From assembly GCF_035994185.1 (NCBI RefSeq), contig NZ_CP108538.1, positions 7,009,501 to 7,073,500 on the forward strand: a DNA stretch of 64,000 nucleotides. Reading direction: 5' to 3'. Source of the DNA: Streptomyces sp. NBC_01217. GTDB lineage: Bacteria > Actinomycetota > Actinomycetes > Streptomycetales > Streptomycetaceae. A program made the translations under genes and the position numbers. Positions 18,240 through 28,124 of the stretch are shown piece by piece. The notes below the pieces were generated by a model, which saw only the letters and a program-made list of their open reading frames with translations, was not told the origin of the DNA and ran no database searches. Within the stretch, counting starts at the first letter, position 1; every line of letters starts with the position of its first letter.

Positions 18240-19474
18240 CCACGTCCGACCTCGTTGACCCCACCTCCGTGGATGTCGCGGACCCCCAGCTGCACAGCGA
18301 GGGCGATCTGCTTCCGGTGTGGCGCTGGATGCGCCGCAACGACCCGGTGCGGTGGAACGTCCGGCCGAACGGTGTGGCCTACTGGTCCGTCAGCACCCAT
18401 GCCGAGGCTGTGCGGGTGCTGCGCGACAGCAAGACGTTCTCCTCGGAGCGCGGCATGCGCCTGGGCGGGGACCTCCGGGCGGCGGAGGCCGCCTCCCGCA
18501 AGATGCTCATCGTCACGGACCCGCCGCGGCACGGCGCCATCCGGCGCATCATCAGTTCGGTGTTCACCGCGCGCACGGTGCACCGGCTGGAACAGAACAT
18601 GCGGCAGACCGTCACCGCGAGCCTGGACCAGGCACTGGAGGACGGGACGTGCGACTTCGTCCAGGTCGCCTCCAGGCTGCCGGTCTCGGTCATCTGCGAT
18701 CTGCTCGGGGTCCCGCGCAAGGACTGGGACTTCATGCTGGACCGCACCACCGTGGCCTTCGGCGCGGTCGACGAGCAGGGCGCCCCCGCGGTGGCCGCCG
18801 TAGAGGCGCACGCCGAGATCCTGCTGTACTACTCCGAGCTGGTCCAGCAGCGCCGGCGCGATCCCCGCGAGGACGTGGTCACCGCCCTGGTCCAGGGCGA
18901 GGTCGACGGGAAACCGCTCAGCGACGAGGAGATCTTCCTCAACTGCGACGGCCTGATCTCCGGCGGCAACGAGACCACCAGGCACGCCGCTGTCGGCGGT
19001 CTGCTGGCCCTCGCCGCCGACCCCGACCAGTGGCATTCCCTGCGTGCCCGGCCCGAACTCCTGCCCACGGCGGTCGACGAGATCCTGCGCTGGACCTCGC
19101 CGGGCGCACACACCCTGCGTACCGCCACCCGCGACACCGAGCTGGCCGGACGGAAGATCCTGGCAGGGCAGTCGGTCGTCGTGTGGGGGCTGTCGGCGAA
19201 CCGGGACGAATCGGTCTTCGACGAGCCGGATGTCTTCCGGATCGACCGCAAGCCCAACCGCCATCTCACCTTCGGACACGGCGCCCACTACTGCCTCGGG
19301 GGCGCCCTGGCGATGAACGAACTCCGTGTCCTGTACGAGGAGTTGACCCGACGGGTGGCCGGTGTCCAGATGGCGGGACCGGTGCGCAGGGTGCGGTCCA
19401 ACCACATCGCCGGATTCGAGGAGGCCGTGGTCGCGCTGGAGCCCGCCGCGGCGTCCGGGGAGGGACTCGGATGA
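18236..19474 (+). CDS. Cytochrome P450 (probable carrier-bound amino-acid hydroxylase)
   Basis: A 412-residue class I bacterial P450 with the I-helix oxygen-binding motif GGNETTRHA, the ExxR motif in DEILRW, and the heme-binding loop FGHGAHYCLGG with Cys353 as the axial ligand. It has no membrane anchor, so it is soluble and would need ferredoxin partners encoded elsewhere. The AGGAGGAACAG ribosome site before ATG 18236 is nearly perfect. It is sandwiched between two type II thioesterase genes and follows NRPS genes with a stand-alone A-T didomain. That is the arrangement seen for P450s that beta-hydroxylate PCP-tethered amino acids (NovI, NikQ types). The substrate is inferred from context only. 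Confidence 0.92.
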   Translation: MTTSDLVDPTSVDVADPQLHSEGDLLPVWRWMRRNDPVRWNVRPNGVAYWSVSTHAEAVRVLRDSKTFSSERGMRLGGDLRAAEAASRKMLIVTDPPRHGAIRRIISSVFTARTVHRLEQNMRQTVTASLDQALEDGTCDFVQVASRLPVSVICDLLGVPRKDWDFMLDRTTVAFGAVDEQGAPAVAAVEAHAEILLYYSELVQQRRRDPREDVVTALVQGEVDGKPLSDEEIFLNCDGLISGGNETTRHAAVGGLLALAADPDQWHSLRARPELLPTAVDEILRWTSPGAHTLRTATRDTELAGRKILAGQSVVVWGLSANRDESVFDEPDVFRIDRKPNRHLTFGHGAHYCLGGALAMNELRVLYEELTRRVAGVQMAGPVRRVRSNHIAGFEEAVVALEPAAASGEGLG

Positions 19475-20226
19475 CACAGGAGGACATCGTCTGGGACATC
19501 CGCCCGGACCTCCCGGCAAAGGCCCCGCGCCTGCTGCTGCTCAGCCACGCCGGCGGCAGCGCACACGCCTACCTGGAGTGGGAACCCCTGCTCCCGTCGC
19601 ACATCGGCCTCCTGATCGGCCAGTACCCGGGACGCGGCGCCCGCTACGCGGAGCCCCTCCCGGCGGGGATGCCCGATCTGGTGGACCCCATCCACGAGGC
19701 CGTGCGGGACATACCCCGCCTCCATGTGCTCGGCCACAGCATGGGAGCCCTGGTGGCGTTCGAACTCGCACTCCGCAGGGAGCGGGAGGGACGGCCGCTG
19801 TCCGGACTGATCCTCTCCGCCGCCCGGGGAGCGCAGATGCCCAATCCCCGGCCGGTGCTCCCCGCCGGGCTGAGCGACGAGGAACTCGTCACCGAGCTGA
19901 AGGTCCGCGGCGGCACGCCGGACGAGATCCTGGACGACCCGGACATGCGCCGCATGGTGCTGCGCGTCATGCGCGCCGACTTCGCCGTCGACGACGACTA
20001 CCGCTACGCCGGGCCCATGCCCGCGCTGAGCTGCCCGCTGACGGTTCTCGGCGGTGAGGACGACCCGGTCGTGCCGACCGCCGAACTCAAGGCGTGGCAC
20101 CAGCTCACCAGCGGCCCGGGAGACACCCTGATGTTTCCCGGTGGCCACTTCTACTTCTCGGACGACCTGGAGACGGTGCTCGCCGCAGTCGCCCGCATCC
20201 TGCCCGCAGACCGGAGGAAGCCATGA
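19471..20226 (+). CDS. Type II thioesterase 2
   Basis: A 251-residue GrsT/RifR-type thioesterase, a second and divergent one in the same operon. Motifs are LSHAGGSAHAY near the start, the nucleophile GHSMGA at about 87-92, VLGGEDDPVV carrying the usual acid, and GGHFYF with the catalytic His. Both ends overlap the neighbouring genes as ATGA, so it is translated with the P450 and the TauD-like oxygenase. One of the two thioesterases may edit the assembly line while the other hydrolyses a hydroxylated aminoacyl-PCP; the sequence does not show which. Confidence 0.88.
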   Translation: MTQEDIVWDIRPDLPAKAPRLLLLSHAGGSAHAYLEWEPLLPSHIGLLIGQYPGRGARYAEPLPAGMPDLVDPIHEAVRDIPRLHVLGHSMGALVAFELALRREREGRPLSGLILSAARGAQMPNPRPVLPAGLSDEELVTELKVRGGTPDEILDDPDMRRMVLRVMRADFAVDDDYRYAGPMPALSCPLTVLGGEDDPVVPTAELKAWHQLTSGPGDTLMFPGGHFYFSDDLETVLAAVARILPADRRKP

Positions 20227-21260
20227 CCGAGCCGAGCCACCGCCCCGAGAAGCCCACGGAACTGGAGATCGGCTACGCCGCGGGCAAGCCCCCGCTGCTG
20301 CACTGCCCGGAACTCGGCACCGTGGCCGATGCCGTGGACTGGCTCCAGGAGCACCGCGAGGAGCTGCGCGCACAACTGCTGCGCTCCGGCTGCCTGATGC
20401 TGCGCGGTCTGCCCGCCAGGGACGCGGCCGGCTTCGCCGCGCTGCGTGACGTGCTCCTGCAGAAGAGGGCCGCGTACAAGGAGAAGGCGACACCGCGCAG
20501 CGACTTCGGGGACGACATCTACTCCTCGACCGATCTGCCGCCGGCCCAGCCGATCATGCTGCACAACGAGAACAGCTACACGCTCGACTTCCCCGGCACC
20601 CTGGTCTTCTTCTGCGTCCAGGCCCCCGAGGAAGGGGGCGCGACGACCGTCGGTGACATGCGCGAGGCGCTCCGGCTGGTCCCGGCCCCGCTGCGGGAGC
20701 GCTTCGCGGCGCAGGGCTGGATGCTGGAGCGCTCGTACTCCTCGTTCGCCGGCATGCCGTGGGAGAAGGCCTTCGGCACCGCCGACCGGAGCCAGGTCGA
20801 GGAGTACTGCCAGTACCACCGCATCGGCTGGAACTGGCTGGTCGAGGACGGGCTCCGCACCGCGCAGCGCCGGCCCGCGATCATCGCGCATCCGGCCACC
20901 GGGGAGCGGGTGTGGTTCAACCACGCCGCGTTCTGGAACTCCTGGTCCCTCGACGAGGACGTCCGTGAGGTGCTCCAGGAGGCGGGCGGAGCAGCCGGGC
21001 TGCCCTTCGAGACCCGCTTCGGGGACGGCGGTGAGATCACCGAGGCCGAGGCCGCGGCGCTGCGCCGGGCCTACGAGGCGGTCACCGTGCGCGAGTCCTG
21101 GCAGCCGGGCGACCTGCTGCTGGTCGACAACATCCTGTGCGCGCACGGCCGGGACGCCTTCAAGGGCGACCGGAAGATCCTGGTGGCGATGGGCGAACCG
21201 GTCCGCCTGCTGGACTGCAGCCCGAGTGTGTCGCCCTCCGCGGTCGGAATCCACGGGTGA
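20223..21260 (+). CDS. TauD/SyrP-like Fe(II)/2-oxoglutarate dioxygenase
   Basis: A 345-residue non-heme iron dioxygenase. The facial triad is His114-x-Glu116 in MLHNENSYT with distal His308 in CAHGRDAF. Arg317 is a plausible 2-oxoglutarate anchor. The first-half motif with Glu in place of Asp, plus the FFCVQAPEEGGATTVGDMR stretch, places it with SyrP-type enzymes, several of which hydroxylate amino acids such as Asp or Glu, often on carrier proteins. It is coupled by overlaps to the thioesterase before it and to the Gln-specific A-T didomain after it. Beta-hydroxylation of carrier-bound glutamine, or of the Asp activated by the next gene, is the simplest reading. Confidence 0.88.
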   Translation: MTEPSHRPEKPTELEIGYAAGKPPLLHCPELGTVADAVDWLQEHREELRAQLLRSGCLMLRGLPARDAAGFAALRDVLLQKRAAYKEKATPRSDFGDDIYSSTDLPPAQPIMLHNENSYTLDFPGTLVFFCVQAPEEGGATTVGDMREALRLVPAPLRERFAAQGWMLERSYSSFAGMPWEKAFGTADRSQVEEYCQYHRIGWNWLVEDGLRTAQRRPAIIAHPATGERVWFNHAAFWNSWSLDEDVREVLQEAGGAAGLPFETRFGDGGEITEAEAAALRRAYEAVTVRESWQPGDLLLVDNILCAHGRDAFKGDRKILVAMGEPVRLLDCSPSVSPSAVGIHG

Positions 21261-23065
21261 GCGCCATGCCGTACGTGGATCTCCTCGCCCGCCTCGCCGA
21301 CGTACCGGCGGACCGTGAGGCCGTGCGCCACCGCGACCGCAGTCTGACCTTCGGCGAACTGCGCACCGCCGCGGGCCGGGTGGCCCGCGCGCTCACCGAG
21401 CGGGGCGTGGGAACGGAGCAGGTGGTCGCGGTCTGCCTGCCCCGCGGAACGGACCTGGTGGTGGCCCTGCTCGGGGTGCTCGCGGCGGGCGCCGCCTATG
21501 TGCCGGTCGATCCGGCCCTGCCCCGGCTGCGGCGGCTCCATCTGCTGAACGACTCCGGCGCCTCGCTGGTCCTGGTCGCCGAGGCGTCGGCCACCACGGA
21601 CCACGACGACCTGCCGGTCCTGGCGCTGGACGGCCTCGTCGCGGACCGCGGTGACACGGGCACCCCGGGACAGGCGCCGGTGCACCCCGGCCAACTGGCC
21701 TACGTGATCTACACATCCGGGTCCACCGGGGAGCCCAAGGGGGTCCAGGTCTCGCGGGGCGCGGTGACGGCCCTGACACATGCGCTGGAACAGGCCGGGG
21801 TCGCCTCGGGCGACGGCGGGCGGGTCGGCTGGAACGCCTCCCCCTCCTTCGACGCGTCCGTACAGCAGTGGACCAGGCTGTGCCGGGGAGACACCCTGGT
21901 CATCGTCCCCGACGAGGCACGCGCGGATCCGGCCGCCCTGGCACGGCTGATCAGCGAACAGCGGCTGACCGCCCTGGACATCACCCCCTCACACCTCGAC
22001 ACCCTTCTCGACCACTGGCCCCACGACGACTCGTCGCCGCGCCTGTCCCTGCTGGTGGGCGGCGAGCCGGTCAGCGACGCGCTGTGGAAGCGGCTGACCG
22101 AGCTCGGCGTGCGCGGGGCGGCCACCGCCGTCAACCTCTACGGCCCCACCGAATGCACGGTGGACGCCACCGCCGGGTGGATCACCGAGGGGACGCAACC
22201 CCGGCTCGGGGAACCGCTGCCGGGCGTACGCCTGCGGCTGGCCGACACGCACGACCGTGCCGTGGCGGTGGGGGAGACCGGCGAGATCCAGCTGTCCGGA
22301 ACCGGCGTCGCCCGGGGCTACCGCGGCAAGCCCGCGCTGACCGCGGAGCGCTTCCGCCCCGATCCCGACGGCCCCGCGGGCGCGCGCTGCTACCGCACCG
22401 GCGACCTGGCCCGCCGGACACCGGACGGCACGCTGGAGTACGAGGGCCGCGCCGACCAGCAGGTCAAGCTGCGCGGATACCGCATCGAGCCCGGCGAGAT
22501 CGCGGCCGTGCTCGTCCGGCAGCCCGATGTCGTCGAAGCCGTGGTCCTGCTGCGGGACGACCTGCCCGGCGGCGCCGGCCTGGTCGGCTACTGCAGGCTC
22601 CGTTCCGGTGCCCCGGCCCCCGACCGCGAGGCCTGGCGGCACGCCTGCGAGGAGACCCTCCCGGACTACATGGTTCCGGCCGAGCTGATACCGGTGGACC
22701 GCTTCCCCCTGACGGCCAACGGCAAGCTGGACCGCGCCCGGCTCCCGCTCAGGGCCGACGATCCGGCCGAGGCGGAAGAAACCGCGGGCGACCGGCCCCG
22801 GGGCGAGATCGAGACGCTGATCGCCCAGGTGTGGTCGGACATCCTGGGCTCGGTCCGGATCAGCGCCACCGACAACTTTTTCCGGCTCGGCGGCCATTCC
22901 CTGCTCGCGATCAAGGTGGTCGCCCGGCTGAAGCGCGAACTCGGACTGTCGGTGCCGGTGACCGCTGTCTACGAGCATCCGCAGCTGCGCGCGCTGGCGG
23001 CCCACATTCAGACCACGACCGCCACCCCGGAGGGTGGCGAGGGACGGAGCGGACAGCATGGGTGA
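21257..23065 (+). CDS. Stand-alone NRPS A-T didomain, glutamine-specific
   Basis: A 602-residue A-T protein. A3 ([14 protein letters not shown]) is near 151 and the T-domain serine is in FFRLGGHSLL near 548. The pocket code read by eye is DAQDLGLVD plus Lys, one residue from the classic glutamine code. The start is GTG 21257 overlapping the dioxygenase stop (GTGA), as elsewhere in this operon; an ATG nine bases later is possible. Directly downstream is a C-A-T-C-T synthetase whose last module lacks an A domain. This protein is therefore a good candidate to charge that T domain in trans, perhaps after hydroxylation by the neighbouring dioxygenase. Its A domain closely resembles the first A domain of the 29700 gene. 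Confidence 0.9.
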   Translation: MSAMPYVDLLARLADVPADREAVRHRDRSLTFGELRTAAGRVARALTERGVGTEQVVAVCLPRGTDLVVALLGVLAAGAAYVPVDPALPRLRRLHLLNDSGASLVLVAEASATTDHDDLPVLALDGLVADRGDTGTPGQAPVHPGQLAYVIYTSGSTGEPKGVQVSRGAVTALTHALEQAGVASGDGGRVGWNASPSFDASVQQWTRLCRGDTLVIVPDEARADPAALARLISEQRLTALDITPSHLDTLLDHWPHDDSSPRLSLLVGGEPVSDALWKRLTELGVRGAATAVNLYGPTECTVDATAGWITEGTQPRLGEPLPGVRLRLADTHDRAVAVGETGEIQLSGTGVARGYRGKPALTAERFRPDPDGPAGARCYRTGDLARRTPDGTLEYEGRADQQVKLRGYRIEPGEIAAVLVRQPDVVEAVVLLRDDLPGGAGLVGYCRLRSGAPAPDREAWRHACEETLPDYMVPAELIPVDRFPLTANGKLDRARLPLRADDPAEAEETAGDRPRGEIETLIAQVWSDILGSVRISATDNFFRLGGHSLLAIKVVARLKRELGLSVPVTAVYEHPQLRALAAHIQTTTATPEGGEGRSGQHG

Positions 23066-26000
23066 CACCCGGACGTCCGGGCCCTCCCCCGAGCGGATCG
23101 CCTTCGAGCGCATGCTGCTCGCGCGGGCCGCGGCCGGGAAACAGGCAGCCAGGACACGCCCCGAGACACTCCCGGCCAGCTTCGGCCAGGAGCGCATGTG
23201 GCTCTCCGAGCAGCTGGACCCCGAGGCCTCGACGGAGACCACGGTGTTCGTCATCGGCCTTCGGGGCGATCTCGACGTACCGGCGCTGCGCGGGGCCATC
23301 ACCGACCTGGGCCGCAGGCACGAGGTGCTCCGTACGGTGGTCGCGCCGGACGGGGACCGGCTGGTGCAGCGGGTACTGCCCCCGGCCGAGGAGGCTCTCC
23401 CCGTCCTCGACCTGCCGCCCACCGCCGAGGCCGAGGCCGTGGAGGCCTTCGCCCGGCAGCAGCTCCGCCGCAAGCACGACCTGGCCACGGAACCGCCCGT
23501 CTCCTGGTCGCTGCTGCGCCGCACCGAGCGCGAGCACCATCTGGTGCTGCGGATGCATCACATGGCCGCCGACGGATGGTCGGAGGGTGTGCTGAACCGG
23601 GAGCTGTCGCTGCTGTACCGGGCCAGGGCCACGAAAGAACCGGCCCGGCTGCCCGAACTGGCCATCCAGTACGCGGACTTCGCCATCGGCCAACGGCAGA
23701 GGCAGTCCGGCGCGGGACTGGAGCGGGGACTGTCCTACTGGCGCCGACGGCTGTCGGGGGCGCCCGCCGCGGTGTCCCTGCCCTTCGACCGCACACCCGA
23801 CGAGGACAGCGGCCTGGAGTCGGGCACCTCCTTCGCGTCGATCCCGGGCAGCGTCGTCACGGACCTGGAGAAGGCGAGCGCCACTGAGGGCGCCTCCGGA
23901 TACATGGCGCTGCTCGCCGCCTTCGCGGTCACGCTGTGGCGCGGCTCCGGGCAGCAGGACCTGGTGATCGGCTCACCGGTGGCCGGCCGCGACCTGCCGG
24001 AGACGGAGAGCCTGATCGGGGTGTTCATCAACACGCTCCCGATGCGGGTCGAGGTCCGGCCGGGGGAATCCTTCCGCGCGCTGCTGCGGCGCGTCAGGGA
24101 AGCCACCCTGGACGACCTCGGGCACGCCGAGGTGCCCTTCGAGCGCGTGGTCGAGGCGACCGGGCCGAGCCGGGAGCCCGGCCGTCAGCCGCTGGTGCAG
24201 GTGATGTTCCAGCTGGACAACACCGACTTCGTGGAGCCGGAGTTCCCCGGTCTCGCCGTCTCCTACCGGCAGCTGTTCGCGGAGACGTCCGCGCTGGACC
24301 TGACGGTGAGCCTGGGACGCCGCGGTCCGGACTACGCCGCGGTCTGGAAGTACCGCTCCGGCCTCCTGGACGAAACCACCCTGCGGCTGCTCCAGGACCG
24401 GTTCCTGGGCGTCCTGCGCCAGGTCGCGGCGCAGCCCGACGCGCCGTTGAACACCCTGGAGCTGTTCGGGGACCGGGAGCGCGAACTGCTGTTCCCGCCG
24501 CCGCCCGCGTCCGACCGCGAGGCCCTGCCCACGACCTTCCTGCACGCCTTCGAGCAGTGGGCGCGGCGGACACCGGACCGGCCCGCGGTCAGGTTCGGCG
24601 AGGAGGAGCTGAGTTACGCCGCGCTCGACGCCCGCGTCAACCGCCTGGCACACCGTCTGCGGGAGCTCGGAGCCGGTCCTGAGACCCTGATCGGGCTGTG
24701 CGTCGAACGCGGAGTGGAGGCCCTCGTGGCCCTGCTCGCCGTCCTCAAGGCCGACGCCGCCTACGTACCGCTCGACCCGCGCCAGCCGGCGGCCAGGCTC
24801 GCCGCCATGCTGGAGGACGCCCCGCTCAGCGCCGTGCTCGCCACCGAGGCGCACCAGGACGCGCTGCCGGGACTCGACGTCCCCCTGCACCTCATCAGCG
24901 TGCTGGAGGCCGAGGCCGTCGGACACCCGGAGACCGGCACCGCCGCGCGCGTCGCCCCGGACAACCTGGCCTACGTGATCTTCACCTCCGGGTCGACCGG
25001 CAGGCCCAAGGGCGTGGCGGTCACCCACGCAGGACTGGCCAACTACCTCCTCCACGAACGCAACGACTTCCTGGACGGTCCGCCCGGCCGGAGGGACGCG
25101 CTCGTCGCCACCTCACTGGCGTTCGACCTCGTGCTCACGGGACTGCTCCTGCCCCTGGTGGCCGGGGGCTGCGTGACCCTGCTCCCCGAAGGCCGGGAGC
25201 TGGAGCGGATGTGCGCCGCGCTGGAGTCCGCCGATGCGCCATACGGGCTGATCAAGGTCACGCCCTCCCTCCTGGACGCGATCGACGGCCAGCTGCCGCC
25301 CGGGGTCACGCCCGCGGTGCGTCTGGCCGTCGTGGGCGGCGAGAAGCTGGACAGCGATCTGGTGGCGCGCTGGCGCCGACGCTGCCCGGACGGACGGGTG
25401 GTCAACCACTACGGCCCGACCGAGACGGTCATCGCCTGTGCCGCACACGAGGTCCCGGCCGGGGAGATCGCCGCGGGCACGGTGCCGATCGGCGTACCGA
25501 TGGCCGACATCCGGCTGCACGTACTCGACCGGGACGGTGCGCCGCTCGCCGTCGGTACGCCGGGAGAGCTGTACGTCGGCGGCGTGTGCCTGGCGCGCGG
25601 GTACATCCGCAATCCACGGGCCACCGCGGAGCGCTTCGTACCCGACCCGTTCACACCGGGCGAACGCCTCTACCGGACCGGCGACCTCGTCAGGCTCCGC
25701 CCCGACGGCCTGCTGGAGTACCTGGGCCGGATCGACGAACAGGTGAAGATCCGCGGCTACCGGGTGGAGCCCGGGGAGATCGCGGCCGTGCTGCGCACCC
25801 ACCCCGCGGTGAGCGCCGCCGCCGTGATCAGCAGGCGGGAGCCCTCCGGCGACCTGGCCCTGGTGGCATATCCGGTGCTCGTGCCCGGATCCGGTGCGAC
25901 CGCCGCTGAGTTGCACGCCCATCTCGCCGAGCGGCTGCCGGACTACCTCGTACCGCGGGACGTGGTGCTGCTGGAGAGGCTGCCGCTCACCGCGAACGGC

Positions 26001-28115
26001 AAACTGGACCGGGCGGGACTGCCCGAACCGGGCAGCGGCGACCGCATGCGCCGCGCCGCGATCGGTGCGGGGCCCGGCAGCGGCGGGCGGGGCCACGTGG
26101 CCCCGCGCACGCCGGTGGAGCAGAGCATCGCCTCGATCTGGTCCGAGGTGCTGGGCGTCGCGAACATCGGGGTGCACGACGACTTCTTCGCCCTGGGCGG
26201 GCACTCCCTGCTCGCCGCGCGGCTCGTCGCCCGGATCAGGCAGGCCTTTCCCCAGGTCCCCGCAGACACCCTGCTGCGGGACCTGCTGCGGCGGCCGACC
26301 GTGGCGGAGTTCACCTCCACGATGGGGCAACTGCTCCTGGCCGCGGCCATGGACGGGGGCACCGGCAAGGCCGCCGACACCATCGCCCCGGCGGACCGGA
26401 CCCGGCCCCAGCCGCTGACCCCCGCACAGGAGGGGCTCTGGCTGCTCGAACGCCTCCGCCCCGGCACGTACGAACAGGTGGTCCCGCTGGTCCTCGACCT
26501 GGAAGGCCCGCTGGACCGGACCGCCCTGGCCGAGGCGCTCGTCCGGGTGGTGCGACGGCACGAGGCGTTCCGGATGCGGTTCGCGGCAGTGGAGGGCCAT
26601 CCGGCCGCCACTGTTCTTCCCACCGACGGCCCGGCGCCCGAACTCGCCGAGCACGACGTGCGGAGCCCGGAAGCGGCGCAGCAACTGGTGCGCGAGCTGA
26701 TCGCCAGGCCCTTCGACCTGGCCGCCGGGCCACTGCTGCGGGCCGACCTGGTCCGGACCGGACCCGAACACCACATCCTCTGTATGACGATGCATCACAT
26801 CATTTCGGACGCCTGGTCCTGTCGAGTGCTGCTGCGCGATCTGGCGGCCTGCTACACGGAGCGGACCGGAGCGGAAGCGGCCGCGCTCCCGCCGCTCCCG
26901 GTGCAGCTGCTCGACCACATGGCCTGGCAGCGGGGCCGTATAGAGGACGGTTCGCTGAACACCGAACTCGCGTACTGGCGGGAGGCGCTCGCGGGACTGG
27001 AGAGCCTGCGGTTGCCGCTGGACCGGCCGCGCCCCGCGCAGCGCAGCGGCGCCGGTGCCTCCGTGGAACTCCGCATCCCCTCCGGGGCGGTCGACGGGCT
27101 GACACGGCTGGCCGGCCAGGAGCGGGCAACACCCGCGATGGTCCTGCTCGCCGCCTGGCAGGTCGTCCTGCACGGTGCGGCCGCGGGCCAGGAAGAGGTC
27201 ACCGTCGGCACCACGGCGGCCGTCCGGGTCCGGCCCGAGACCGAGGACCTGGTGGGATTCCTGCTCAACATGCTGGTGATCCGGGGCGACCTCTCCGGGC
27301 GACCCTCCTTCCGCACCGTGGTGGGCAGGGTCCGCGACCGCATGCTCCAGGCCTACGCCCACCAGGAGATCCCGCTGGACGAACTGGTACGGAAACTGGC
27401 CCCGCCGAGGCAGGAGTCCCAGCCCCCGTTCTTCCAGGTGCTGTTCGACTTCGACCACACGGACGACGAGGCCGGGCGGATGGCGGGGCTGCACGCGCGG
27501 GCCCTGTATCCGGAGATCCGCACCGCCAAGTACGACCTGGCCCTCTCCCTCAGGCTGCATTCGCACGAGCTGACGGGGGAACTCACCTACGACCAGGACG
27601 TCTTCGACCACGCATCGGCGGAGCACTTCACCGACGCCTTCCAGCACGTCCTGGAACGCATCGCCGCCGACGCGGATCTGCCGCTGACGGATCTCGCCGC
27701 GGACTTCGCGCCCGAGTGGACGCGGCCGCGCCCGGAGCCGGCCCCCACGGCAGGACGCGCCGGGCTTCGGGCGACGTACACCGAACCCGCCTCGGACACC
27801 GAGCGGGCCGTGGCGGAGATCTGGGGCGAGGCCCTGGAACTCGACCGCGTGGGTGCCGATGACAACTTCTTCCACCAGGGCGGCCATTCACTGCTGGCCA
27901 TGCGGGTCGTCGAACGGATGCGTGAGGCCTTCGACGTCGACCTGCCGACCGCTCTGATCTTCGAGGCACCGACACCGCGGTCCGCCGCGGCTCTGGTGGA
28001 GGCGGCGGTGACCGCCGAACTCGACCTGCTGGACGACGCCGAAGTGCAGCGACTGCTCGACGGCCCGGCCGGGGAAACGGATCTGCCCGCACCGCACAAC
28101 ACAACTACCCCATAG
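23058..28115 (+). CDS. NRPS C-A-T-C-T: aspartate module plus module lacking an A domain
   Basis: A 1685-residue synthetase. Domains in order are C1 (HHMAADG near 170), A (A3 near 638), T1 (FFALGGHSLL near 1043), C2 (HHIISDA near 1246) and T2 (FFHQGGHSLL near 1603). The A-domain pocket read by eye is DLTKVGHIA plus Lys, an aspartate-type code. No A-domain motif exists between C2 and T2 and there is no space for one, so T2 must be loaded by another protein. C2 has Ala in place of the final Gly of HHxxxDG; both histidines remain. The ATG at 23058 follows GGAGCGGA and overlaps the preceding gene by 8 bases. The O-methyltransferase gene begins 9 bp downstream. C-T modules fed in trans are known from other actinobacterial lipopeptides. 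Confidence 0.92.
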   Translation: MGDTRTSGPSPERIAFERMLLARAAAGKQAARTRPETLPASFGQERMWLSEQLDPEASTETTVFVIGLRGDLDVPALRGAITDLGRRHEVLRTVVAPDGDRLVQRVLPPAEEALPVLDLPPTAEAEAVEAFARQQLRRKHDLATEPPVSWSLLRRTEREHHLVLRMHHMAADGWSEGVLNRELSLLYRARATKEPARLPELAIQYADFAIGQRQRQSGAGLERGLSYWRRRLSGAPAAVSLPFDRTPDEDSGLESGTSFASIPGSVVTDLEKASATEGASGYMALLAAFAVTLWRGSGQQDLVIGSPVAGRDLPETESLIGVFINTLPMRVEVRPGESFRALLRRVREATLDDLGHAEVPFERVVEATGPSREPGRQPLVQVMFQLDNTDFVEPEFPGLAVSYRQLFAETSALDLTVSLGRRGPDYAAVWKYRSGLLDETTLRLLQDRFLGVLRQVAAQPDAPLNTLELFGDRERELLFPPPPASDREALPTTFLHAFEQWARRTPDRPAVRFGEEELSYAALDARVNRLAHRLRELGAGPETLIGLCVERGVEALVALLAVLKADAAYVPLDPRQPAARLAAMLEDAPLSAVLATEAHQDALPGLDVPLHLISVLEAEAVGHPETGTAARVAPDNLAYVIFTSGSTGRPKGVAVTHAGLANYLLHERNDFLDGPPGRRDALVATSLAFDLVLTGLLLPLVAGGCVTLLPEGRELERMCAALESADAPYGLIKVTPSLLDAIDGQLPPGVTPAVRLAVVGGEKLDSDLVARWRRRCPDGRVVNHYGPTETVIACAAHEVPAGEIAAGTVPIGVPMADIRLHVLDRDGAPLAVGTPGELYVGGVCLARGYIRNPRATAERFVPDPFTPGERLYRTGDLVRLRPDGLLEYLGRIDEQVKIRGYRVEPGEIAAVLRTHPAVSAAAVISRREPSGDLALVAYPVLVPGSGATAAELHAHLAERLPDYLVPRDVVLLERLPLTANGKLDRAGLPEPGSGDRMRRAAIGAGPGSGGRGHVAPRTPVEQSIASIWSEVLGVANIGVHDDFFALGGHSLLAARLVARIRQAFPQVPADTLLRDLLRRPTVAEFTSTMGQLLLAAAMDGGTGKAADTIAPADRTRPQPLTPAQEGLWLLERLRPGTYEQVVPLVLDLEGPLDRTALAEALVRVVRRHEAFRMRFAAVEGHPAATVLPTDGPAPELAEHDVRSPEAAQQLVRELIARPFDLAAGPLLRADLVRTGPEHHILCMTMHHIISDAWSCRVLLRDLAACYTERTGAEAAALPPLPVQLLDHMAWQRGRIEDGSLNTELAYWREALAGLESLRLPLDRPRPAQRSGAGASVELRIPSGAVDGLTRLAGQERATPAMVLLAAWQVVLHGAAAGQEEVTVGTTAAVRVRPETEDLVGFLLNMLVIRGDLSGRPSFRTVVGRVRDRMLQAYAHQEIPLDELVRKLAPPRQESQPPFFQVLFDFDHTDDEAGRMAGLHARALYPEIRTAKYDLALSLRLHSHELTGELTYDQDVFDHASAEHFTDAFQHVLERIAADADLPLTDLAADFAPEWTRPRPEPAPTAGRAGLRATYTEPASDTERAVAEIWGEALELDRVGADDNFFHQGGHSLLAMRVVERMREAFDVDLPTALIFEAPTPRSAAALVEAAVTAELDLLDDAEVQRLLDGPAGETDLPAPHNTTTP

Positions 28116-28124
28116 GAGCATTCC

